Origin: Merdiplasma sp905207905
GTDB lineage: Bacteria > Bacillota > Clostridia > Lachnospirales > Lachnospiraceae
Assembly: GCA_902475025.1 (NCBI GenBank)
Contig: CABRXX010000015.1
Location: 1-55,603, forward strand
DNA length: 55,603 nt
Direction of reading: 5' to 3'
Part shown: positions 8,549-18,435 of the stretch, in pieces
How the letters are laid out: the number at the start of each line of letters is the position of its first letter
Numbering within the stretch: position 1 is the first letter of the stretch
Position numbers and translations under genes: made by a program
Notes under the pieces: generated by a model
The model's database searches: none
What the model was told of the DNA's origin: nothing
Seen by the model: only the letters and a program-made list of their open reading frames with translations

Positions 8549-8603
8549 TGAAGGCAATGGCGTCTTTAATGTGTTACAACGTTAAAGGCGCCGTTGCCTT
8601 TTT
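8549..8603 (+). promoter_or_regulatory. ANTAR-type antitermination leader of the glnN operon
   Basis: TGAAGGC (8549-8555) and GTCTTTA (8562-8568) form a 7-bp stem around hexaloop AATGGC, again with A1 and G4. The same bases form the 5' arm of a 19-bp hairpin (8551-8569 with 8582-8600, two G-U pairs) followed by T5. A shorter terminator, AAAGGC/GCCTTT (8584-8601), is also possible. A second hexaloop stem (ATGT-GTTACA-ACGT, 8569-8582) lies between. The core GCAA(A/T)GGCGT is shared with the minus-strand leader. Confidence 0.68.
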
Positions 8604-8685
8604 GCGTACAGGAAGCTCCTTCTTTGAGGGATACCGAAAGCGCAGTACCTGATTGTTTCATTTTTCAGGAAGAGGAGAGGATATT

Positions 8686-10782
8686 ATGAAAAAGGTTTCA
8701 GATTATTTTGGATGTCTGGTGTTTGATGACCGGGTGATGAAGGGGAATCTTCCGGAGGAAGTTTACCGCTCCTTAAGAAAGACCATCGACGAGGGAGCCA
8801 AGCTGGATCTTGGAGTAGCCAATGCGGTGGCATCCGCTATGCGGGACTGGGCAGTCTCTAAAGGAGCGACCCACTATACCCACTGGTTTCAGCCCCTTAC
8901 CGGGGTGACGGCAGAAAAGCATGACAGTTTTATCTCACCCTCCCCGGACGGGGGCGTGATCATGGAGTTTTCCGGGAAGGAACTAATCAAGGGGGAGCCG
9001 GATGCGTCATCCTTCCCTTCCGGAGGGCTGCGGGCTACCTTTGAGGCCAGAGGCTACACAGCCTGGGATCCCACCTCTTATGCATTTATCAAGGGAAAGA
9101 CATTGTGCATTCCCACTGCCTTCTGTTCCTATGGCGGAGAGGCTCTGGATAAAAAGACGCCTCTGCTGCGCTCCATGGAGGCGCTGAATAAGCAGGCGCT
9201 GCGGATCCTGGCCCTGTTTGGCAATGATCAGGTGAAATATGTGAGAACCTCAGTGGGGCCGGAGCAGGAATACTTCCTTATTACAAAGGAGATGTATGAC
9301 CAGAGAAGGGATCTTCGCTTCACGGGAAGAACTTTGTTTGGAGCCAAGCCTCCCAAAGGGCAGGAGATGGATGACCATTATTTCGGAGTGATCAAGCCCA
9401 GGGTGGCAGCCTATATGGAGGATTTGAACGAGGAACTGTGGAAGTTGGGAATTCTGGCAAAAACAGAGCACAACGAGGTGGCTCCTGCTCAGCATGAGCT
9501 GGCGCCTATCTATACTACTACCAACATTGCAACCGATCAAAATCAGCTTACCATGGAGGTGATGCAGAAGGTGGCTGCCAGACATGGGTTGGTGTGCCTG
9601 CTCCATGAAAAACCCTTTGCCGGAGTTAATGGAAGCGGAAAGCACAACAACTGGTCGCTCTCCACTGATACAGGGGTGAACCTGCTCTCACCGGGAGAAA
9701 CGCCCTATGAGAACGCGCAGTTTCTTCTGTTTCTCTGTGCGGTGATCAAGGCTGTGGATGATTATCAGGATCTTCTCCGTCTGTCCGTAGCGACTGCGGG
9801 AAATGACCATCGGCTGGGAGCCAATGAGGCGCCGCCTGCTGTGGTATCGGTGTTCCTGGGAGATGAACTGAATGCAGTGTTGGAGGCAATAGAGAAGGAT
9901 ACGCCCTATGCGGGGACGGAGAAGATGCAGATGAAACTGGGAGTCAATGTGCTGCCGAAGTTTAACCGGGATGCTACGGACCGAAACCGCACCTCGCCCT
10001 TTGCTTTCACAGGAAATAAGTTTGAATTTCGGATGCTGGGGTCTTCCAACAGCATTGCCTGCGCCAATATGATGCTGAACAGTGCAGTGGCAGAGAGCTT
10101 GAAAATCTATGCAGACCGTCTGGAGCAGGCGGAAGATTTTGAGGAGACTCTGCATGAAATGATCCAGAAGACGATCCGGGATCATAAACGGATCATTTTT
10201 AACGGAAACGGTTACGACGAAAGCTGGATCAGGGAGGCCACGGAGCAGAGAGGGCTTTTAAACTACCGAACTACACCGGACTGCATGCCGCATCTGCTGG
10301 ATGAAAAAAATGTGAGGATGCTTACCTCCCACAAGGTGTTCTCTGAGGCAGAGCTGAAATCCAGGTGTGAGATCATGCTGGATAATTACTGCAAGACGGT
10401 GGTGATCGAGGCCAATACCATGGTGGAGATGGCCAGAACCCAGATTGCTCCGGCAGTGGAGTCCTATGTCCTGGAATTGGCAAAGACAGCGGCAGCCAAA
10501 AAGGCCGTGGATGCTTTTTATGCCTGCGGCTACGAGACCGGGCTGATCAAGCGGCTGTCTGTGCTGACAGAACAGATCGGAGTAAGGAGCGACGAACTGG
10601 AGAAGGCTGTGCTGAAGCTTGGGGACGTGATGGATATCCTCTCCCAGGCCAATGCAATCCGGGATACGGTCCTTGGAAAGATGGGAGAGCTGCGGCTTGC
10701 CTGTGATGAGGCGGAGACCCTCACAGCTAAGAAATACTGGCCCTTCCCCACTTACGGAGATCTGCTGTTTAGTGTGAGATAA
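8686..10782 (+). CDS. glnN: Glutamine synthetase type III
   Basis: 698 residues, the normal size of type III enzymes (about 700) and much larger than type I. It makes glutamine from glutamate and ammonia. Signatures include FQPLTGVTAEKHDSF, SSFPSGGLRATFEARGYTAWD, TSVGPEQEYFLI, TEHNEVAPAQHELAP, EKPFAGVNGSGKHNNWSL (ATP and glutamate site) and NRTSPFAFTGNKFEFR. The ATG at 8686 has GAAGAGGAGAGG upstream and was preferred to 8653. First gene of a plus-strand operon of glutamine-using enzymes; control is expected at the leader terminator. It is divergent from the glnA operon. Confidence 0.95.
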   Translation: MKKVSDYFGCLVFDDRVMKGNLPEEVYRSLRKTIDEGAKLDLGVANAVASAMRDWAVSKGATHYTHWFQPLTGVTAEKHDSFISPSPDGGVIMEFSGKELIKGEPDASSFPSGGLRATFEARGYTAWDPTSYAFIKGKTLCIPTAFCSYGGEALDKKTPLLRSMEALNKQALRILALFGNDQVKYVRTSVGPEQEYFLITKEMYDQRRDLRFTGRTLFGAKPPKGQEMDDHYFGVIKPRVAAYMEDLNEELWKLGILAKTEHNEVAPAQHELAPIYTTTNIATDQNQLTMEVMQKVAARHGLVCLLHEKPFAGVNGSGKHNNWSLSTDTGVNLLSPGETPYENAQFLLFLCAVIKAVDDYQDLLRLSVATAGNDHRLGANEAPPAVVSVFLGDELNAVLEAIEKDTPYAGTEKMQMKLGVNVLPKFNRDATDRNRTSPFAFTGNKFEFRMLGSSNSIACANMMLNSAVAESLKIYADRLEQAEDFEETLHEMIQKTIRDHKRIIFNGNGYDESWIREATEQRGLLNYRTTPDCMPHLLDEKNVRMLTSHKVFSEAELKSRCEIMLDNYCKTVVIEANTMVEMARTQIAPAVESYVLELAKTAAAKKAVDAFYACGYETGLIKRLSVLTEQIGVRSDELEKAVLKLGDVMDILSQANAIRDTVLGKMGELRLACDEAETLTAKKYWPFPTYGDLLFSVR

Positions 10783-10825
10783 GAAGAACCAAACTGATTC
10801 GACAGGATAGACGGAGGAAAACACG

Positions 10826-12406
10826 ATGTGTTCAATTATGGGCTATTGCGCAGCAGGCGCCGATCTGGAGGCGTTTCGGAAAGGGTTTGACAGAACCATT
10901 TCCAGAGGGCCGGATGAAAGCCGGATCATTGATACAGGAAAGGGCCTTCTGGGATTTCATCGGCTGGCTATTATGGGGCTGACGCCCTCCGGCATGCAGC
11001 CCTTTGAACTGAATGGAAGTTATCTGGTGTGCAATGGGGAGATTTACGGCTTTGAAAAATACAGGGAGCAGCTTAGGGGAAAGTATTCGTTTCAGAGTGA
11101 TTCGGATTGTGAAGTGCTGCTTCCGCTGTACCGGGAGATGGGGACAGACCTGTTTGCGGTTCTGGACGCAGAATTTGCCTGCATCCTTTATGACGGGGAA
11201 ACAGGAGAGTATGTGGCTGCCAGGGATCCCATTGGTATCCGCCCCCTGTACTATGGATATGACAAAACAGGAGCGATCCTTTTTGCCAGCGAGCCCAAAA
11301 ACCTGGTAGGTCTTGCGGCGCGGATTATGCCCTTCCCTCCGGGCTGCTACTACAAAAACGGAAAATTCGTCCGGTACTGTGATATTGCACAGCCCAGGAG
11401 GATGAGCCGGGATTCCCTGGAGGAGACTTGCAGAAAAATCAAAGAAAAGCTGATTGCAGGAGTAAAAAAACGACTGGTATCAGATGCAAAGGTAGGATTT
11501 CTTCTGTCAGGTGGATTGGATTCTTCCCTGGTGTGCGCCATCGCTGCCAGGGAGAGCAAGATCCCTATCCGCACCTTTGCTATTGGCATGGATCAGGATG
11601 CCATTGATTTAAAGTATGCAAGAGAGGCGGCAGATTATATAGGAAGCTGCCATACAGAATTCATTATTACAAAAGAAGATGTGATCTCATCTCTGGAAGA
11701 TGTGATCCAACTGCTGGGTACCTTTGATATTACCACTATCCGGGCCAGCATGGGGATGTATCTGCTGTGTAAAGGGATCCATGAGCAGACGGACATCCGG
11801 GTGCTGCTCACGGGGGAGGTTTCCGATGAACTTTTTGGATATAAATACACAGACTTCGCGCCCAGCCCTCAGGCTTTCCAGGAAGAAGCCCAGAAAAGGG
11901 TGCGGGAACTGCATATGTACGATGTGCTTCGGGCAGACAGATGCATCTCTGTGAATTCCTTGGAAGCCCGGGTTCCCTTTGGAGACCTGGATTTTGTAAA
12001 TTATGTGATGTCCATTGATCCGGAGAAAAAGATCAATCGGTACGGTAAGGGGAAATATCTGCTGCGTCATGCCTTTGAGGGGGAGGATTACCTGCCGGGA
12101 GAAATTTTATGGAGAGAAAAAGCGGCCTTCTCCGATGCCGTAGGACATTCTATGGTGGATGATCTGAAAGAATATGCGGAAAGCCGGTATACGCAGGAGG
12201 AATTTCTGGCCGGCTGTGCAAAATACAGCCATGCAGTGCCTTTTACAAAGGAGTCTTTGCTGTACCGGGATATTTTTGAGAACTATTATCCCGGGCAGGG
12301 GGAGATGATTGGGGATTTCTGGATGCCCAACCGGGAATGGGAGGGCTGTAATGTGACAGATCCTTCTGCCAGAGTGCTGTCCAATTATGGAGACAGCGGA
12401 AAATAG
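10826..12406 (+). CDS. asnB: Asparagine synthetase, glutamine-hydrolysing
   Basis: 526 residues. Cys2 (MCSIMGYCA) is the glutaminase nucleophile after Met removal, so the start is fixed. The N-terminal Ntn domain has RGPDES, FHRLAIMG and NGEIYGFEKYR; the C-terminal synthetase domain has the PP-loop SGGLDSSL at about residue 230 and the later EVSDELFGYKY and EARVPFGD motifs. It converts aspartate plus glutamine to asparagine with ATP. It sits 43 bases after glnN and 38 before pyrG with no terminator, so glutamine made by GlnN is used by the next four enzymes. Confidence 0.95.
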   Translation: MCSIMGYCAAGADLEAFRKGFDRTISRGPDESRIIDTGKGLLGFHRLAIMGLTPSGMQPFELNGSYLVCNGEIYGFEKYREQLRGKYSFQSDSDCEVLLPLYREMGTDLFAVLDAEFACILYDGETGEYVAARDPIGIRPLYYGYDKTGAILFASEPKNLVGLAARIMPFPPGCYYKNGKFVRYCDIAQPRRMSRDSLEETCRKIKEKLIAGVKKRLVSDAKVGFLLSGGLDSSLVCAIAARESKIPIRTFAIGMDQDAIDLKYAREAADYIGSCHTEFIITKEDVISSLEDVIQLLGTFDITTIRASMGMYLLCKGIHEQTDIRVLLTGEVSDELFGYKYTDFAPSPQAFQEEAQKRVRELHMYDVLRADRCISVNSLEARVPFGDLDFVNYVMSIDPEKKINRYGKGKYLLRHAFEGEDYLPGEILWREKAAFSDAVGHSMVDDLKEYAESRYTQEEFLAGCAKYSHAVPFTKESLLYRDIFENYYPGQGEMIGDFWMPNREWEGCNVTDPSARVLSNYGDSGK

Positions 12407-12444
12407 GCAACAGAAAGAGACGGGGAAGAAAGGACAGCAATCCT

Positions 12445-14070
12445 ATGACGAAATATATTTTTGTAACCGGCGGTGTGGTATCCGGACTTGGGAAGGGAAT
12501 CACCGCCGCTTCCCTTGGCAGGCTGCTGAAAGCCAGGGGACTGAAGGTGGCAGCCCAGAAGCTGGATCCCTATATTAATGTGGATCCCGGTACCATGAGC
12601 CCTTATCAGCACGGAGAAGTGTATGTGACGGAGGACGGGGCAGAGACGGATCTGGATCTTGGACATTATGAGCGGTTTATTGACGAGGATTTGAACCAGT
12701 ATTCCAACCTTACCACTGGAAAGGTGTACTGGAATGTGCTGAACAAAGAGCGGCGGGGGGAATATCTGGGTTCCACCGTTCAGGTAATCCCGCATATTAC
12801 CAATGAGATCAAAGAATTTGTGTATCGGGTAGGGAAAAAGACAGAGGCAGATGTGGTGATCACAGAGATCGGAGGTACCATCGGGGATATGGAGTCCCAG
12901 CCTTTTTTAGAGGCAGTAAGACAGATCGCCCTGGAAGTGGGGCGGGAGAACAGCCTCTTTATCCATGTGACCCTGGTGCCCTTTTTAAAGGGATCCCAGG
13001 AGCATAAATCAAAGCCTACCCAGCATTCCGTAAAGGAGCTGCAGGGAATGGGAATCAATCCGGATATTATTGTGCTGCGGTGCGATGAACACTTGGAGCC
13101 GGAGATTTTTCAGAAGATATCCCTGTTCTGCAATGTAAAACAGGACTGTGTGATTGAAAATCTTACTCTGCCCAATCTCTATGAGGCGCCGTTGATGCTG
13201 GAGGAGTCAGGATTTTCCAGGGTGGTGTGCAGGGAACTGCAGATCCAGGTTCCGGATCCGAATCTGGAAGAATGGAAGCAGATGGTCCGGGGAATGAAGC
13301 GAAGCGAGGGAACGGTAACCATTGGAATTGTGGGGAAGTATGTAGCTCTTCATGATGCTTATCTTTCTGTGGCAGAGTCCTTGCGCCATGCAGGCTGGAG
13401 CCTTGGTATTCAGATTCAGATTCAATGGGTGGATTCGGAAAAGATCACAGAAAATACAGTGGAAGGGCTTCTGACAGGGCTGGATGGGATTCTGGTTCCC
13501 GGAGGTTTTGGAGACCGGGGGATTGAGGGGATGATCCTGGCAGCCAGGTACGCAAGAGAGCAGAAAGTGCCCTATTTTGGCATCTGTCTTGGGATGCAGA
13601 TTGCAGTGATTGCCTGTGCCAGAGATCTGGCTGGTATGGAGGACGCTAATTCCAGTGAATTTAATGAGCTGTGTCCCCATAAGGTCATCGATTTTATGCC
13701 TGGACAGAGTGATGACATTGACAAGGGAGGCACCTTAAGGCTGGGGGCTTATCCCTGCGTGATCCGGAAAGGGACTGTGCTGGAGCGCTGCTACGGAACA
13801 GACCGCATCTGTGAGCGCCACCGTCACCGTTATGAGTTTAATAACCAGTACCGGGAGGTTTTGGAAAAGGCGGGGCTTACCTTTGGGGGAACTTCCCCGG
13901 ACGGAAGGCTGATGGAGACGGCGGAGCTTTCCCATCTGCCCTTCTATGTGGGAGTCCAGTATCACCCGGAATTTAAGAGCCGGCCCAACCGTCCGCACCC
14001 GCTGTTTCTCGGTTTTGTGGAGGCTGCCTGGGAGCTGGCGCAAAAAAAGGAGCAGAGAGATGAAGTATAA
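12445..14070 (+). CDS. pyrG: CTP synthase
   Basis: 541 residues, full length. The N-terminal amidoligase domain starts TKYIFVTGGVVSGLGKGI with the P-loop, and has KLDPYINVDPGTMSP. The C-terminal class I glutaminase domain has VPGGFGDRG, the nucleophile Cys in YFGICLGMQ, and the catalytic HPEF near the end (VQYHPEFKSRP). It makes CTP from UTP, ATP and glutamine. The start ATG at 12445 follows AGAAAGGACAGC. The last 11 bases overlap the carA start, so the two are translationally coupled. Confidence 0.97.
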   Translation: MTKYIFVTGGVVSGLGKGITAASLGRLLKARGLKVAAQKLDPYINVDPGTMSPYQHGEVYVTEDGAETDLDLGHYERFIDEDLNQYSNLTTGKVYWNVLNKERRGEYLGSTVQVIPHITNEIKEFVYRVGKKTEADVVITEIGGTIGDMESQPFLEAVRQIALEVGRENSLFIHVTLVPFLKGSQEHKSKPTQHSVKELQGMGINPDIIVLRCDEHLEPEIFQKISLFCNVKQDCVIENLTLPNLYEAPLMLEESGFSRVVCRELQIQVPDPNLEEWKQMVRGMKRSEGTVTIGIVGKYVALHDAYLSVAESLRHAGWSLGIQIQIQWVDSEKITENTVEGLLTGLDGILVPGGFGDRGIEGMILAARYAREQKVPYFGICLGMQIAVIACARDLAGMEDANSSEFNELCPHKVIDFMPGQSDDIDKGGTLRLGAYPCVIRKGTVLERCYGTDRICERHRHRYEFNNQYREVLEKAGLTFGGTSPDGRLMETAELSHLPFYVGVQYHPEFKSRPNRPHPLFLGFVEAAWELAQKKEQRDEV

Positions 14071-15163
14071 CAGAAAATTGATCCTGGAAGATGGACAGGA
14101 GTATTACGGGTATGGATTTGGCGCCAGGGAAACCAGGGTGTGTGAGCTGGTGTTTAATACCTCCATGACCGGGTATCAGGAAATTTTATCCGATCCCTCC
14201 TATACAGGCCAGGCGGTGGTGATGACCTATCCATTGATTGGGAATTACGGCATGGCGGCAGAAGACTATGAGACAGACCGCCCTACCATGGGAGGGCTGA
14301 TCCTGCGGGAATACAATGATGAGCCCTCCAATTTCCGCAGCAGGGGCACCCTGTCCCAGGTGATGGAGCGTTTTGGGATACCGGGAATCTTTGGGATAGA
14401 CACCAGAAAGCTGACCCGTTCTATCCGGGATTTTGGGAGCAGAAAGGTTTTGCTGACAGATGCAGCTACTACCCGGAAGGAGGGGCTGGAGATTCTGGCC
14501 AAAAGTCAGATTCCCAGGGATACGGTAGCCCTGGTCAGTCCGGAAACTCCCAGATATTTTCCCACCGCGGAATCAAGATTTACAGTGGTGGCCATTGACT
14601 GCGGGATGAAACAAAACATAGTAAGATGTTTGAATGAGAGAGGCTGCAGCGTTACCGCTCTTCCGTTCCATACTTCCCCAGAGGAGGTAGAGGCTCTGCA
14701 CCCGGACGGGATCTTTCTTTCCAATGGCCCGGGGAATCCGGAGGATGTCCCTCAGGTGACAGAGCTGGTGCGGCAGCTTAGGGGGAAATATCCTATTTTT
14801 GGGATCTGTCTTGGACATCAGCTGATCTCGCTGGCCTATGGAGCCAGAATTTATAAACTGAAATTTGGCCACAGGGGCGGCAACCATCCGGTGAAAAATT
14901 TAAAGACCGGAAAAATAGAGATCACCTCACAAAACCATTCCTACGCAGTGGATGGGGACAGTCTTTCGAAAACATCCCTGACGCTCACGCACCTGAATCT
15001 GCTGGATGGAACAGTGGAAGGGGTAGAATGCAGGGAAGATCAGGTGTTCAGTGTCCAGTATCATCCGGAGAGCGCTCCAGGGCCTCAGGACAGTCAAGGG
15101 CTTTTTGACCAGTTTGTACAGATGATGGAGGAGCATTGCCATGCCAAAGCGAACCGATATTAA
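14060..15163 (+). CDS. carA: Carbamoyl-phosphate synthase small subunit
   Basis: 367 residues from the ATG at 14060, inside the end of pyrG; the upstream extension of the frame is pyrG shadow. MKYNRKLILEDGQEYYG is the usual N-terminus. The glutaminase domain shows LSNGPGNPED, the nucleophile Cys in FGICLGHQ, and the catalytic His in VQYHPE. It feeds ammonia from glutamine to CarB for arginine and pyrimidine synthesis. AGCAGAGAG precedes the start. The 23-base overlap with carB points to tight coupling. Confidence 0.97.
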   Translation: MKYNRKLILEDGQEYYGYGFGARETRVCELVFNTSMTGYQEILSDPSYTGQAVVMTYPLIGNYGMAAEDYETDRPTMGGLILREYNDEPSNFRSRGTLSQVMERFGIPGIFGIDTRKLTRSIRDFGSRKVLLTDAATTRKEGLEILAKSQIPRDTVALVSPETPRYFPTAESRFTVVAIDCGMKQNIVRCLNERGCSVTALPFHTSPEEVEALHPDGIFLSNGPGNPEDVPQVTELVRQLRGKYPIFGICLGHQLISLAYGARIYKLKFGHRGGNHPVKNLKTGKIEITSQNHSYAVDGDSLSKTSLTLTHLNLLDGTVEGVECREDQVFSVQYHPESAPGPQDSQGLFDQFVQMMEEHCHAKANRY

Positions 15164-18100
15164 AAAGATCTTAGTCATTGGCTCCGGGCCTATCGTTATT
15201 GGACAGGCTGCGGAGTTTGATTATGCAGGCACTCAGGCCTGTCTGGCCTTGAAGGAGGAGGGCTATGAGGTGATCCTGTGTAATTCCAATCCGGCAACGA
15301 TTATGACAGACCCCTCTGTGGCAGATAAGGTGTATATGGAGCCTTTGACTCTGGAATATATGGCAAAGGTGATCCGCTATGAACGTCCGGATGCCCTTCT
15401 TCCAGGAATCGGAGGTCAGACCGGATTGAATCTGGCGATGGAACTGGAGAAAAAGGGCGTTCTGAAGGAATGCCGGACAGAGCTTCTTGGTACCAGGAGC
15501 AGCAGCATTGAGCGGGCGGAGGATCGCCGGCTTTTCAAAGAGCTGTGTGAAAAATTAGGGGAACCGGTGCTGCCCTCACGAATTGCAGGAACTCTGCAGG
15601 AGGGGATGGAGGCAGCAGGGGAAATCGGTTATCCAGTGGTAGTGCGTCCTGCCTACACGTTGGGAGGAACCGGAGGAGGATTTGCAGATCGGGAGGAAGA
15701 ATTGCTGCCTTTGATCAAAAATGGCCTCGCTCTGTCACCGGTAAGCCAGGTGCTGATCGAGAAGAGCATTAAAGGGTATAAAGAAATTGAATATGAGGTG
15801 ATGCGGGATAGAAATGACACGGCCATCACGATCTGCAATATGGAGAATCTGGATCCGGTAGGCATTCACACCGGAGACTCTATCGTAGTGTGCCCGTCCC
15901 AGACGCTCACCAACAAGGAATATCAGATGCTTCGGGACAGCGCTCTGAAAATCATACGTGCGCTGGAGATCGAAGGGGGCTGCAATGTGCAGTTTGCCCT
16001 GGATCCCGGCTCTTTTCAGTACTACGTGATTGAGGTGAATCCAAGAGTGTCCCGTTCTTCCGCCCTGGCCTCCAAGGCCAGCGGCTATCCCATTGCGCGG
16101 GTATCGGCCAAGATCGGCATCGGCATGACGCTGGATGAGATACCGTTAGCCAACACTCCGGCCTGCTTTGAGCCGGCACTGGACTATGTGGTGACCAAGA
16201 TGCCCCGGTTCCCCTTTGATAAATTTACAGAGGCCAGCCGGAGACTGGGTACACAGATGAAAGCTACGGGAGAGGTAATGGGCATCGGCCGGACCTTTGA
16301 GGAGAGCCTGGAAAAATCCATCCGCTCTCTGGAGACTGGGTACTATCATCTGCACAGCTCCAAATTTGACGGAATGGAAACCAAAGAACTGTCAGCGTAC
16401 CTTCAGGAGGGAACAGATGACCGCATTTACGGAGCGGCAGAGCTGCTGCGGAGGGGCTGCAGCGTGGAAGAGATCTGGAAGATTACAGCCATCGACCGTT
16501 TTTTTCTGCGGAAACTGAAGAACATTACAGAAGAGGAGCAAAGGCTGAAAGAGCATCCCGGAAGCCCAGAACATTTGCTGGAAGCAAAAAGGATGGGATT
16601 TTCTGACCGGGCGGTGGCAGACTGCTGGAACTGGAACGAAGAGCAGGTATTCTTGCTCAGATGCCGGAAAAAAATAGTTCCTGTCTATAAGATGATTGAT
16701 TCCTGCGCCTCTGAGTTTGACAGCTACATTCCTTATTTTTACAGCACCTATGAGGAAGAGAATGAATCCCGGATTTCCTCAAGAAAAAAAGTGGTGGTTC
16801 TGGGGTCAGGGCCGATTCGCATCGGCCAGGGAGTGGAGTTTGACTATTCTACCGTCCATGCGGTAAAGACCATCCGGGAGGCAGGGTATGAGGCGATTAT
16901 CATTAACAATAATCCGGAGACTGTGTCCACTGACTATACCTGTGCGGACAAGCTGTATTTTGAACCTCTCTGTGTGGAAGATGTGATGAATGTGATCCGC
17001 ATGGAAAATCCTGTGGGGGTTATGGTTACTCTGGGAGGCCAGACTGCGATCAATCTGGCGGAACCCTTAAGCCGTCTGGGTGTAAACCTGATGGGTACAG
17101 ACTGTGAGGCCATTGAGCGGGCTGAAAACAGGGAGGCTTTCGAAACGCTGCTTTTGTCCCTTGGCATTCCACAGCCCAGAGGACGGGCGGTGACTACCCT
17201 GGAGGAAGGGCTGAAGGCAGCAGAAGAGATCGGCTATCCGGTGCTGGTGCGTCCCAGTTTTGTGTTGGGAGGCAGAGCCATGGAAATTGTGGCCAGGGAG
17301 GAGCATCTGCGCCACTACCTGAAGACAGCAGTGGAGATTTCAGAGGAGAAGCCGGTGCTGGTGGATCAATACATCCGGGGAAGGGAAGTGGAGGTGGACG
17401 CCATCTGCGATGGAACCCAGGTGTTTGTCCCGGGGATCATGGAGCTGGTAGAGCGGACCGGAATCCATTCCGGAGATTCCATCAGCGTCTATCCGCCTTA
17501 TGATCTTTCTCAAAAGGTAAAGGAGAAGATTCTCTCCTACACAAAGCGTCTGGGACTGGGAATTGGCATTGTGGGACTTTTTAATATTCAGTTTATTGTG
17601 GATGATAAGGATCAGGTCTCCGTCATTGAGGTGAATCCCAGATCCTCCCGGACGGTGCCTTTCCTCTCCAAAGCCACAGGCTGCAGCCTGGCAGACATTG
17701 CCGCAAGAGTAATGCTGGGGATACCTCTGAAGGAACAGGGGATTTTGGAAGAATGCCTGCCAGAAACTTCCCGGTATTATGTAAAAGCGCCTGCCTTTTC
17801 TTTCTCCAAGCTAAAGGGAATGGATGCCTACCTGTCTCCGGAAATGAAGTCCACCGGGGAAGCCATCGGATATGATGAAAAGCTGCATCGGGCGATGTAT
17901 AAGGCCATGATTGCCTCTGGCATGAAGCTTCAGAATTACGGAACTGTGGTGGTGACGCTGGCAGATGAGGATAAAGAAGAAGCGCTGCCCCTGATCCGGC
18001 GATTCTATCAGATGGGCTTTAACATTGAGGCAACCATAGGAACCGCTCAGTTTCTCAAGAAAAATGGGATTCGTACAAGACTGCTTCATAAGCTCAGCCA

Positions 18101-18359
18101 GGGAAGTCAGGAAATCTTAGATTCCATCCGCGCCGGATACGTGAGCTATGTGATTAATACCAGGGCCATTCTTTCCGGCATCCATTACGGGGATGGAGCC
18201 GCCATCCGCCGTACGGCCAGCCAGAACAATGTGACCATGTTCACTTCTCTGGATACCGTGCGGGTATTGCTGGAGGTGCTGGAGGAAGTGACTATCGGCG
18301 TATCTCCCCTGGACACTTTTCAGACAAATACAGCACTATCTGAAAGATTTACCGCATAA
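15141..18359 (+). CDS. carB: Carbamoyl-phosphate synthase large subunit
   Basis: 1072 residues, the full family length. Two homologous ATP-grasp halves are visible: GSGPIVIGQAAEFDYAG at about residue 14 and GSGPIRIGQGVEFDYS at about 555, each followed by GGQTGLNLA or GGQTAINLA and VIEVNPR. The C-terminal MGS-like regulatory domain begins near residue 935. It makes carbamoyl phosphate from bicarbonate, ammonia and two ATP. GGAGG lies 8 bases before the ATG at 15141. No arginine-attenuation signal is seen; the gene appears to depend on the glnN promoter. Confidence 0.97.
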   Translation: MPKRTDIKKILVIGSGPIVIGQAAEFDYAGTQACLALKEEGYEVILCNSNPATIMTDPSVADKVYMEPLTLEYMAKVIRYERPDALLPGIGGQTGLNLAMELEKKGVLKECRTELLGTRSSSIERAEDRRLFKELCEKLGEPVLPSRIAGTLQEGMEAAGEIGYPVVVRPAYTLGGTGGGFADREEELLPLIKNGLALSPVSQVLIEKSIKGYKEIEYEVMRDRNDTAITICNMENLDPVGIHTGDSIVVCPSQTLTNKEYQMLRDSALKIIRALEIEGGCNVQFALDPGSFQYYVIEVNPRVSRSSALASKASGYPIARVSAKIGIGMTLDEIPLANTPACFEPALDYVVTKMPRFPFDKFTEASRRLGTQMKATGEVMGIGRTFEESLEKSIRSLETGYYHLHSSKFDGMETKELSAYLQEGTDDRIYGAAELLRRGCSVEEIWKITAIDRFFLRKLKNITEEEQRLKEHPGSPEHLLEAKRMGFSDRAVADCWNWNEEQVFLLRCRKKIVPVYKMIDSCASEFDSYIPYFYSTYEEENESRISSRKKVVVLGSGPIRIGQGVEFDYSTVHAVKTIREAGYEAIIINNNPETVSTDYTCADKLYFEPLCVEDVMNVIRMENPVGVMVTLGGQTAINLAEPLSRLGVNLMGTDCEAIERAENREAFETLLLSLGIPQPRGRAVTTLEEGLKAAEEIGYPVLVRPSFVLGGRAMEIVAREEHLRHYLKTAVEISEEKPVLVDQYIRGREVEVDAICDGTQVFVPGIMELVERTGIHSGDSISVYPPYDLSQKVKEKILSYTKRLGLGIGIVGLFNIQFIVDDKDQVSVIEVNPRSSRTVPFLSKATGCSLADIAARVMLGIPLKEQGILEECLPETSRYYVKAPAFSFSKLKGMDAYLSPEMKSTGEAIGYDEKLHRAMYKAMIASGMKLQNYGTVVVTLADEDKEEALPLIRRFYQMGFNIEATIGTAQFLKKNGIRTRLLHKLSQGSQEILDSIRAGYVSYVINTRAILSGIHYGDGAAIRRTASQNNVTMFTSLDTVRVLLEVLEEVTIGVSPLDTFQTNTALSERFTA

Positions 18360-18435
18360 AATTGGATGTTTCTTTCAGATTATGCGTGATATACTGGAAA
18401 AAAGGTTCATATACTGTTTGAAAGGGGAAGAGGAT

